Source of the DNA: Hyalangium ruber
GTDB lineage: Bacteria; Myxococcota; Myxococcia; Myxococcales; Myxococcaceae
Length of the DNA: 64,000 bases
Direction: 5' to 3'
Assembly (NCBI RefSeq): GCF_034259325.1
Contig: NZ_JAXIVS010000004.1
Span: 310,001 to 374,000, forward strand
Below, one piece after another: positions 37,025 to 45,200 of the stretch (its first letter is position 1; each line of letters begins with the position of its first letter). The notes beneath the pieces were generated by a model that saw only the letters and a program-made list of their open reading frames with translations, did not search any database and was not told where the DNA came from. A program made the position numbers and the translations under genes.

Positions 37025-37696
37025 ATGGACACAAATACCCCGAACGATACGCGTCTCAACCTCACGCTCCCGCAGGTCGAGGAGCGCATCACCACACTCG
37101 TGCGGCAGGGCAACCTCGACACGCACGAGATCGGCCGGCTCTACAACTACGTGGTGGAGAACAAGCTGGCGAAGAAGCCCCAGTACAAGAATGCCCAGGA
37201 CTTCTTCAAGAAGCGCATCAAGGGGCTCAGCCAGTCCGCCCTGAGCATGTACGGCACCGTGGCGCGCCAGTTCAACGCCGAGCACTGCGGGCAATACGGC
37301 ATGAACAACCTGTATGTCCTGCTCACCTACGAGAAGCTCTCGGGCACCAAGGTGGATGTGAAGGACCCGGGCCCCACGCCTATCACGGTGCCGCAGGAGG
37401 AGGGCGCACCGGTGCAGAAGCCCTTCGCCGAATGCACCGTGGAGGAACTGAAGCTGGCGGTGCAGTACAAGCGCTCGCCGCCCGCTCCGGGTATCCCCAC
37501 CACGGACATGGTGCGCCTCCAGCGCTACCATGACACCCTGGCACGCTTCTTCCCCGAGAACGCCCTGGTGCGGCTCAACGCCCGACTCCACCGCGACCAG
37601 ATCCTCCTCAGCGTGAAGGACGTACCGGAGGCGGAGCTGGAGCAGCTCGCGGAGGCCATCCTGGAGTGCCTCAACCCCGCCCGTGAGGCGGCGTAG
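37025..37696 (+). CDS. Hypothetical soluble protein
   Basis: 223-residue cytosolic protein I do not recognise. The N-terminal half is helical (QVEERITTLVRQGNLDTHEIGRLYNYV), with GLSQSALSMYGTVARQFN at about 69-86 resembling a helix-turn-helix recognition region; a Pro/Glu linker (about 115-140) precedes a second helical part. No signal peptide or membrane segment. ATG 37025 is 8 bp after GAGGAG; a GTG at 37016 would overlap that ribosome site. A perfect 10-bp hairpin terminator follows. It could be a DNA-binding protein, but this is only suggested by the helix pattern. Confidence 0.65.
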   Translation: MDTNTPNDTRLNLTLPQVEERITTLVRQGNLDTHEIGRLYNYVVENKLAKKPQYKNAQDFFKKRIKGLSQSALSMYGTVARQFNAEHCGQYGMNNLYVLLTYEKLSGTKVDVKDPGPTPITVPQEEGAPVQKPFAECTVEELKLAVQYKRSPPAPGIPTTDMVRLQRYHDTLARFFPENALVRLNARLHRDQILLSVKDVPEAELEQLAEAILECLNPAREAA

Positions 37697-37710
37697 GACT
37701 ACGTGCTGAG

Positions 37711-37744
37711 AGGGGGGCCAGGACGCGGACGGAATGGCCCCCCT
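37711..37744 (+). terminator. Strong hairpin terminator
   Basis: Perfect 10-bp inverted repeat AGGGGGGCCA/TGGCCCCCCT with a 14-nt loop, 15 bp after the stop of the preceding gene and followed by CCTCCCTTTCGG. It isolates that gene from the toxin/immunity pair downstream. Confidence 0.65.
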
Positions 37745-37939
37745 CCTCCCTTTCGGCGAAGTCCTGATAGAGAAGCGTGTGACTCTCACGTCCCACGCCA
37801 TGCGCTCCCAGAGACGACCGCAGACCCGACCAGAGCAGCTTGTTCATCCGGTGATGGCAGCCCCACTGACGCCCCAAGCCTCTGAGTCAAAGCCCGTCAC
37901 GCTTAGTTAAGGAGCACGCCGTTAAATGGGTCTTCGGAA

Positions 37940-38770
37940 ATGATTGAACATGCCCATGCTCGAAGCGTTCTCTGGAGCTTCGCATGCTTGAGCCTCGCCA
38001 GTGCCGTGCTCGCGGCTTGCGCCAGCAACCCCAGGCCATCCACCCGTGGTGACTTGCGCCTCGACACGGAGACCGTTGGCCGCATCCGCCATGCCGCCAC
38101 CACAGGTGAAGCAACGAGCAGTCTTGTCCCCGCCGCCACCCGGGTCGTGGCCTCCAGTCTCGCCGAGTTCGTCCCTGCCCTGCTGGTCCTCCTCGAGAGC
38201 GACAACGCGGTGAATGACTTCGAGGAGCGCCTCTGGGAGTGTGCCCGGCAGGCTGAGCGCCAGGTCAACTCGTCTTTCTTCGGTAACCGCGCCCCCACTC
38301 GCGCCGAGTGCGGCGAGGAGGTGGTGGTGGACGGCTGCGCCGAGCCCATCACCCGCGCCATGCTCTTGGGCCAGCAGAAACATGCCCGCGCCCTCCAGTG
38401 CGCTCGCGAGGTCCTCGAGCAACTCTGGCCCGCGCCGTTCAGCCTCGAGCAGCGCTACCGCTACTACCCTCATGCCAACTTCCTGGAGACCGTCAGTCGC
38501 GCCGAGGAGGAGCGCCTCATTGCCCTGGGCTGTACCCGCGAACTCTGGCGCACCATCAAGCCCGACATCGTCCTTCATGCCGATAAAAACCTGCGGCGTG
38601 CCGTGCTCATCCTGGACTTCAAGTTTCCCTGTCCCGACACCAACGAACCACGGTGGAAGGAGTATGGAGACAACAGCGCCTATACCGGTTCCAGCCAGGG
38701 CAAGGTCTACAAGGACGCATTGGGAGGAGAGCCTTTGCTCATCTCACCCCGTGGGGGGATAGCTCGATGA
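37940..38770 (+). CDS. Lipoprotein with PD-(D/E)XK-like C terminus; putative SitA-type toxin
   Basis: 276-residue lipoprotein (lipobox LAAC, Cys27). Residues 40-200 are helical with conserved-looking cysteines (101, 124, 133, 154, 198). The C-terminal 75 residues fit a restriction-endonuclease fold core: KPDIVL with Asp209, then LDFKF with Asp226 and Lys228, and a distal SQGKVY. The next gene overlaps by 4 bp (ATGA) and encodes a DUF3396-type immunity protein. A lipoprotein leader, C-terminal nuclease and downstream immunity gene is the layout of myxobacterial SitA toxins, which pass between kin by TraAB-dependent outer-membrane exchange. Family membership is inferred from architecture, not from recognised identity. 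Confidence 0.7.
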   Translation: MIEHAHARSVLWSFACLSLASAVLAACASNPRPSTRGDLRLDTETVGRIRHAATTGEATSSLVPAATRVVASSLAEFVPALLVLLESDNAVNDFEERLWECARQAERQVNSSFFGNRAPTRAECGEEVVVDGCAEPITRAMLLGQQKHARALQCAREVLEQLWPAPFSLEQRYRYYPHANFLETVSRAEEERLIALGCTRELWRTIKPDIVLHADKNLRRAVLILDFKFPCPDTNEPRWKEYGDNSAYTGSSQGKVYKDALGGEPLLISPRGGIAR

Positions 38771-39693
38771 GCGAGCGCTTTCCCGTCTTCCGCTTGATGA
38801 GCAAGGGCGACAGGATGGTCGCCCGTGACGGACTCGTCCTCTGCTTCTTCATGCGCCGCCCGCATGGAGAGATCGCCCCCGCTCTGTGGCGGGCCTTACA
38901 GACCTACCGTCGTGCCATCCTCCCGCAGTCGCTCAACTGGTATGGGGCGGAAGATGGAGACACCCTCCCGCTCGATGACAAGGGCTGGGAGCACATCCGC
39001 TGGAAACTCCTCGAGCGACCCTGGGGGGATGCCTGGAACGTCGACCTGGAGGAGGACTGTAGCGAAATAGGCGGCTACCACTTCGAGTACCGGGGCTGGA
39101 GACTCGATGCCCCGAGCTTCGAACGCGACGAGGACTCTAGCTGTGGGGTGAGCTTCACCTTTCCCACCGAGTACCTCCTGGGGCACGGTCCCGCCCACCT
39201 GCGCACCGTGGCCCTGGAGCTGGCTCACGAGCTGCCCTTCAGCTTCGGCTACGCCAGTCTGGCCGTTATCTCCCCACACGGGATGTGGTACGCGGCCCGC
39301 CACGAGCTGATCGGCCTGCTCAATCGCTACATGGGCTTGGACTTCTATCACTTGGATTCCACTTGCTCGGTCATTGGCACCCGCGCCAGAGGCGCCTACT
39401 GGCTCACCTTCCTGGGTCAACCCCTGCTCAGTCAGCTCGGTGGCATCGAGGCGCTGCGACACAAGCTCCCCTTCCAGGACATCACCTTCCACCCGCTGGA
39501 AGGTGAGCGCCTGCTGCTCACCCTCGGGCAGTGGCCCGATGCCATCGACATCCAGAGCTCGCGGAAACTCGATGTGGCGCACTACCGGGCCCTGGCTCAC
39601 CTGCTGGAGCCCCTCCTCTACGAGGAGCGCTCTGGCTGGGTTTCCCTCGACAAGGACAACATGCGCCGCTGGCTCCGCCGCCTCTGTCAGTGA
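38767..39693 (+). CDS. DUF3396 (type VI immunity-like) protein, putative SitI
   Basis: 308-residue cytosolic protein resembling the DUF3396 / type VI immunity family: an N-terminal strand pair with VLCFFMRRPH, the central YWYGAEDG-like NWYGAEDG, GVSFTFPTEYL and the later WYAARHELIGLLNRYMGLDF block. No signal peptide, as expected for a protein that neutralises a toxin inside the cell. Start ATG 38767 overlaps the toxin gene stop (ATGA), so the pair is translationally coupled and immunity is made with the toxin. The assignment to a toxin/immunity pair rests on this context. Confidence 0.75.
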   Translation: MSERFPVFRLMSKGDRMVARDGLVLCFFMRRPHGEIAPALWRALQTYRRAILPQSLNWYGAEDGDTLPLDDKGWEHIRWKLLERPWGDAWNVDLEEDCSEIGGYHFEYRGWRLDAPSFERDEDSSCGVSFTFPTEYLLGHGPAHLRTVALELAHELPFSFGYASLAVISPHGMWYAARHELIGLLNRYMGLDFYHLDSTCSVIGTRARGAYWLTFLGQPLLSQLGGIEALRHKLPFQDITFHPLEGERLLLTLGQWPDAIDIQSSRKLDVAHYRALAHLLEPLLYEERSGWVSLDKDNMRRWLRRLCQ

Positions 39694-39792
39694 GCGGGGC
39701 CGCTCTACCGGAGCCGTCCGCTGAACCCAAGCTGGCGGGTGTGCCGCCTCACAAGGTAGGGTGCCTCATTGCTTACCTGGTTGGAGGCCTCC

Positions 39793-40875
39793 ATGACGAC
39801 ATCCGCCGGCCCTCGGTACGCTCCCGTTGATGAAGTCGTCGGCCGCTGGCGCCTGCTCGAGCGCGCCGGCGGTGGCACCTTCGGGACGGTCTTCCGCGCG
39901 CAGCTCACCTCCGAGCCAGGCACCGTGGCCGCAGTGAAGATTGCCCGCCACCCTGGCGATCCACGCTTCGAGCGGGAGGCGAAGTTGCTGGATGAGGCCC
40001 GCTCGCCGCACCTCCCCAGACTCTTGGACAAGGGGGAGTGGACCTCTCCTGCTGGGCAGCGCTACCCCTACCTCGTCATGCAGTGGGTGGAGGGCCTGTC
40101 GCTGTACGCCTGGCGGAACGCGCGAGGCCTCACGCAGGCCTCCGCGGCTCAGGTCTTGTGCCATGTGGCGCGGGCGCTTGCCGATACCTCCTCCGCTGAG
40201 CCTCCGCGCTTGCTTCCCCCGGGAGCGTTGGTCACGGTGGCGCCGGAGCTGGAGCGGCTCATCCTCCCGCTCCTCTCCAAGAACAGCCAGGAGCGAGGCA
40301 GCGCGGCGGAGCTGGCCCAGGCACTGGAGCAAGCAGCGGCCAGCGCTGGGCATGCGCCCATCGCGGCAAGCCCTTCTGTGATGGAGACCCAGAAGACGGC
40401 CCGCCCTGGTCCTCGACCACGCCTCACGGTGCCCTCGTGGCTGACGTGGGCTGGCAGCTCAGCGCTCGGTGCCTGTGTAGTAATTGCCGTCTGGACCGGA
40501 GTCCACGGGCCGAAAGCGCCAGAGGCCACGCACCCGTCTGTGCGGGCTGAAGAAGAGAAGCCGGAGGCGAGCGTTTCGGACGAGCGTAGGACGAGCCTGG
40601 CGGATGCCGGAGTCGAGGAAGCCCTCGCCGCTGTGCATGAGCTGCCCAGCGCGCGGTTCGGAACACCGCACTTCGGACGGGAGATGCCTCGGGAGCCCTT
40701 CAAGGGACAGCGAAAGCCGCCCTGTGGGCGCTTGGAAGTAGCGATCAATGGGGCGTGCTGGGTCGAAGTGGGAAGGCAGAAGCCACCTTGTGGCAACGAC
40801 GGGTTCGACTGGAACGGGCTCTGCTACATTCCCAGCTTCAATAGTCCGCGCCAGCCCACCTCCGGGGAACCCTGA
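39793..40875 (+). CDS. Ser/Thr kinase remnant lacking the catalytic core, membrane-anchored
   Basis: 360-residue protein that keeps both ends of a myxobacterial receptor-type Ser/Thr kinase but not its middle. Present: glycine loop RAGGGTFGTVFRA, Lys49 in AAVKIA, hinge LVMQWVEGLSLYAW, helix up to VARALA (130). The frame then passes straight to DTSSAEPPRLLPPG, the kinase C-terminal lobe end, so HRD, DFG and the activation segment, some 130-150 residues, are missing in frame. A membrane helix (about 217-236) leads to an extracytoplasmic tail with paired KPPCG...ACW and KPPCG...CYIP motifs. Either a decayed gene or a signalling-dead adaptor. ATG 39793 starts the family-like N terminus. Confidence 0.8.
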   Translation: MTTSAGPRYAPVDEVVGRWRLLERAGGGTFGTVFRAQLTSEPGTVAAVKIARHPGDPRFEREAKLLDEARSPHLPRLLDKGEWTSPAGQRYPYLVMQWVEGLSLYAWRNARGLTQASAAQVLCHVARALADTSSAEPPRLLPPGALVTVAPELERLILPLLSKNSQERGSAAELAQALEQAAASAGHAPIAASPSVMETQKTARPGPRPRLTVPSWLTWAGSSALGACVVIAVWTGVHGPKAPEATHPSVRAEEEKPEASVSDERRTSLADAGVEEALAAVHELPSARFGTPHFGREMPREPFKGQRKPPCGRLEVAINGACWVEVGRQKPPCGNDGFDWNGLCYIPSFNSPRQPTSGEP

Positions 40876-40944
40876 CTTCCCATTGCTTTTCCAGCAGGTG
40901 AAGAGCGCGAAGACGCCGCGGCAGTACTACGGACCCGGCGGCAC

Positions 40945-41559
40945 TCAGTCCGTCGCGGTGCGCCGCCGCGCCAGCGTGCGAATCACCACCGCCAACACCC
41001 CGATGAGGACCAGCCCCACCACGGCCTGCTGGTACCGGGCCATCATCGACTCCAGCTGCTCGAGGTTCCCACCCACAGCCGCGCCGATGGACAGCACCAG
41101 CCCGCTGTGCGCCAGGCACGACACCGTGCCCAGCAGCAGCGCGTTGCGGCGGGGAACATGCGCGGCGCCCGCGGCGATGAAGATGACGCCGCGAATGCCG
41201 GGCAGGAACCGGTTGACCAGCAACAGCCACGGCCCGCTGCGGCGCATCCGCGCCTGCACCACCTCCAGCTTCGCGTGGGTGATGCCGAGCACCTTCGCCT
41301 TCGGGTTGGCCTCGAACTTCCGCGCCAGCCACCGGCCGAACCCGTAGTTGATGGCCGCGCCCGCCACGCTGCCCACCGTCACCACCAGCAGGATGAGCGG
41401 CCAGGGCTGATCCCCCCGCACCGCGTACACCCCGCCCAGCAGGGTGATGGTGTCTCCCGGGAAGGGCGGCACCACGTACTCCAGCATCGCCGCCACCCCG
41501 AGGACCAGCAGCCCCGCCATCCCCAGCGCCATGATGAAGTTGTCGATGGACTCCACCAT
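40945..41559 (-). CDS. DedA family membrane protein
   Basis: 204-residue DedA/SNARE-associated family protein with about five membrane segments. Conserved features include the PPFPGDT reentrant motif with its key acidic residue, the glycine-rich GSVAGAAINYGFGRW, and NRFLPGIRGVIFIAAG with the essential arginines. Family members act as undecaprenyl phosphate or phospholipid flippases in the inner membrane. ATG 41557-41559 (MVESIDNFIMALG) is chosen; the longer frame upstream runs into the divergent gene. The 148-bp gap to 41708 holds the divergent promoters. Confidence 0.88.
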   Translation of the reverse strand: MVESIDNFIMALGMAGLLVLGVAAMLEYVVPPFPGDTITLLGGVYAVRGDQPWPLILLVVTVGSVAGAAINYGFGRWLARKFEANPKAKVLGITHAKLEVVQARMRRSGPWLLLVNRFLPGIRGVIFIAAGAAHVPRRNALLLGTVSCLAHSGLVLSIGAAVGGNLEQLESMMARYQQAVVGLVLIGVLAVVIRTLARRRTATD

Positions 41560-41707
41560 CCGCGCTTCCTCCTCCGCTTCACGCCCGTGGCCCTCCTTTA
41601 TAAGCACCGGAGGCCCTGCGCACCGTTCCCAGGTGGGACAGCCAGGCTGGCCGGGCAACCCGGTTCGGCTCCTGAACGGGAACGCCGTAAGATGGTGGAC
41701 ACCCGCC

Positions 41708-42205
41708 ATGACTCCCGCCCCCCACCTCGCCCCACCTCCCAGCCCCGAAGCCCCCTCCGCGCCGACACTGGCGGCCGCCTCGGCCCCCCTTCCCGCCGCC
41801 CGCCTGATGGCACACGCGGCCGCCTGGCTCATGCTCATCGGCCTGCTCACCGGTGGCTATGTCTCCTCGGCCATGACGGGCAAGGTGCCAGCCGATCCCC
41901 ACATGGCTCTGGCCGCGCACCTCAACGCGCTGATGGGCACCTTCTTCCTGCTGGGCGTGGCGTGGACGCTGCCCATGCTGCGCTACGGCCCCGTGGGCCA
42001 GCGGCGCCTGGCCTGGGCCGTCATCCTCGCCAACTTCGCCAACTGGGGCGTCACCTGTGTAAAGGCGTGGCTGCGCGTCTCGGGCGTGGACCTCATCGGC
42101 CAGCCAGCCAATGACGCCATCTTCATCACCCTCACCGCCACCGTGGTGCTGCCCTCGCTCGCCGCCGCGGGAGCGTGGGTATACGGCTTCCGTCGCGCGG
42201 GCTGA
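41708..42205 (+). CDS. Hydroxylaminobenzene mutase-like membrane protein
   Basis: 165-residue protein with four membrane helices after a Pro/Ala-rich N terminus (1-30). It resembles the HabA/HabB hydroxylaminobenzene mutase family in the blocks LIGLLTGGYVSSAMTGKV, PHMALAAHLNALMGTFFLL and RRLAWAVILANFANW. Characterised members rearrange hydroxylaminobenzene to 2-aminophenol; most genomic relatives have no known substrate. Start uncertain: ATG 41708 fits, but translation could begin further downstream near the first helix. A hairpin lies just after the stop. Confidence 0.7.
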   Translation: MTPAPHLAPPPSPEAPSAPTLAAASAPLPAARLMAHAAAWLMLIGLLTGGYVSSAMTGKVPADPHMALAAHLNALMGTFFLLGVAWTLPMLRYGPVGQRRLAWAVILANFANWGVTCVKAWLRVSGVDLIGQPANDAIFITLTATVVLPSLAAAGAWVYGFRRAG

Positions 42206-42233
42206 GTCCCCTGGTCGGCGACAAGCCCTCCGT

Positions 42234-42265
42234 CAGGCCCCCGAGGTGACCCCCAGCGGGGCCTG
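42234..42265 (+). terminator. Possible terminator after HabA-like gene
   Basis: Perfect 8-bp inverted repeat CAGGCCCC/GGGGCCTG with a 16-nt spacer, 29 bp after the stop codon and 30 bp before the next gene on the same strand. No T-tract. Confidence 0.4.
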
Positions 42266-42294
42266 CGCATAGAATCTCTGTTCATCTTCCTACA

Positions 42295-45200
42295 ATGGAG
42301 TTTTCCCAGGTGACGCACCGCACGGTTGCGCTGGTTGGTCTCGCCTTGGCAACGATGGCAGCTCCTGCCTTCGCCGCCCGGCAATTGCCCACGGTGGATG
42401 CCTTCACGAGCACCCCGCTTCCCCTCCAAGCCTCGAGCATGCCGGAGCGTGCCAAGGGCCTCCACGTCGTCTCCGAGGAGCCACGGCTCGGAGTCCCCAC
42501 CTTCGCCTGGGGCGTGAGCCCTCCGGTACACGGGCCCCAGCTGCGGCGTCCCGTGACGCCCGAGGAGGCCGCGCGCGCGTACCTCAACACGCACGTGGGG
42601 CTCTACCGGCTCTCGCGCACCGACGCCGCGCACATCCCCGTGCGGGGCGTACACCGCATGCGCGAGGGCGCCAGCATCGTCTCCTTCGCCCAGGAGGTGG
42701 AGGGCATCGAGGTGTTCCGCCAGTCCCTCAAGGTGCTGCTGGACTCGGACAACCAGCTCGTCGCCATGTCCGGGTACTTGAGCCCCGCAGCCTCCGCGCC
42801 GCGCCGCGCGGGCACCCTGCGCTTCACGCTCACCCCGCCCGAGGCCATTGCCCTGGCCTGGAGCGACCTGCACGGCGAGGCGCTCCCCGCCTCGAGCCTG
42901 CGGCTCACCGGGCGCGCCAACGGCCCCTACAGCCACTACGCGCTCAGCCCGGGCCCGCGACAGGTGGTGTTCGCCTCGCCCGCGCGCGTGCGGCAGACCT
43001 TCTTCCCCCTGCCCGGCGCGCTGGTGCCCGCGTACTACGTGGAGCTCGACACCACGCCCGTCACCGAGACGGACGGAGACCACTACGCCTACGTCATCTC
43101 CGCCGAGGACGGCCGGCTGCTGTACCGCCATGACCTGACGGCGCACCAGAGCTTCACCTACCGGGTGTGGGCCGACGCGCAGAGCCCGCACGTTCCCTAT
43201 GACGGGCCCCAGGGCACCGAGCCCACGCCGCACCCCACGGGCTTTCCGGACAACTACCAGGCGCCCTTCGTCTCCCCCAACCTCATCACCCTGCAGAACG
43301 TGCCCTACAGCCGAAATGATCCGTGGCTGCCCGCCGGCGCCACGCAGACGACGGGCAACAACGTGGAGGCCTATACCGACTACGCCACCCCCAATGGCTT
43401 CAGCGCGGGCGACATCCGCGCCAGCGTCAGCGCGCCGAACACCTTCGGCCACGCCTACGACGTGACCCAGTCGCCGACGCTCTCAGACGCGCAGCAGATG
43501 AGCTCGGTGACGCAGCTCTTCTTCGTGACCAACTTCCTGCACGACTGGTACTACGACTTCGGCTTCGACGAGGCCTCGGGCAACAGCCAGATGGACAACT
43601 TCGGGCGCGGCGGGCTCGGCGGAGACAGCCTGCTCACCGAGGCGCAGGACTTCTCGGGGCGCAACAACGCGAACATGTCCACCCCGGCCGACGGCGGCCG
43701 GCCCCGAATGCAGATGTTCATGTATGACACGCGCGGGCTGCGCGTCATCGACATCCCCGAGGGCCACCCCTCCGTGGGTCGCTGGACGACCGGCACCGCT
43801 GCCTTCGGGCCCACGCAGTTCAGCGTCACCGCCGCCGTCGTCGTCGCTCAGGATGGGGTCGCCGGCCCTAGCAGCGGCACCGTGGCGGATGCCTGCGAGC
43901 CGCTCACCAACGGCGCCGAAGTGCTCGACAAGCTCGTCCTGGTGGACCGCGCCGGCTGTGCCTTCACCCTCAAGGCCGCCAACGTCCAGGCCGCTGGAGC
44001 CGCCGGTGTCATCATCGCCAACTCGGCGACGAACGGGGCCTCGTTCCACCTCGCGGGCCGCGCCTCGGACATCACCATCCCCGTCCTCTCGGTGGGCACC
44101 TCGCTGGGCAACGCGCTGCGGAGCCAGCCTCCCGCGAGCGTGACCGTCATCCGCGAGGCCGCAGACCGCGATGGCGCGCTGGACAACACCATCGTCGCCC
44201 ATGAGTGGACGCACTACATGAGCAACCGCCTCATCGGTAACGCCAACGGCCTGACCAACAACCAGGGCCGCAGCATGGGCGAGGGCTGGAGCGACTTCGC
44301 GGGCCTGCTGATGCTGGTGCGCGAAGGGGACAACACGCGGCCGTGGAACGTCGACTTCGGCGGTGTCTATGCCCGCGCCGCGTACGCCAGCAGCGGCGGA
44401 ACCAACCAGGGCTACTACTGGGGCAACCGGCGCTACCCGTACACCACCGACATGACGAAGAACCCGATGACCCTCCGCTACATGGAGCTGGGCGTGCCGC
44501 TGCCCGCGGACATCCCGGTTTCGTTCGGCGCGGATGGCGCGAGCAACGCGGAGGTCCACGCCTCGGGTGAGCTGTGGGCGGTGATGCTGTGGGAGTGCTA
44601 CGCCTCCCTGCTGCGCGACACCCCGCGCTACACCTTCGCCCAGGCCCAGGCCCAGATGAAGGAGTACCTCGTCAGCTCGCTCAAGCTCACCCCCAACGCT
44701 CCCACCTTCCTCGAGGCGCGCGACGCGCTGCTGGCCGCCGCCTATGCCAATGATCCGGCCGACTACGTCCTCTTCGCCCGAGCCTTCGCCAAGCGCGGCG
44801 CTGGGCCACGGGCCGTGGCGCCCCACCGCGACTCCACCGACCACGTCGGCGTGGTGGAGAGCTTCCAGGTTGGCAAGGACGTGACCCTGGCCAGCGTGGA
44901 GCTGCTCGAACAGTCGGGCTCGACGGCGTCCTGCGACGATGACGGGGTGCTCGACACGGGCGAGACGGCGCGCGTGCGGGTGACGCTGCGCAACAGTGGC
45001 ATCGGCGCCCTGAGCCGCACGAGCATGACGCTCTCCAGCAACGACCCGGACGTGTCCTTCCCCTCGGGAGCCACGGTGGCCCTCCCGGCCTCGGAGCCGC
45101 TCCAGCTCGTCAGCGTGGAGCTGCCGGTGAAGCTGTCGGGCGCCGCCACCCAGCGCAACATCTCCCTCACCGTCGCCTACCGGGACGAGGAGCAGGTGGT

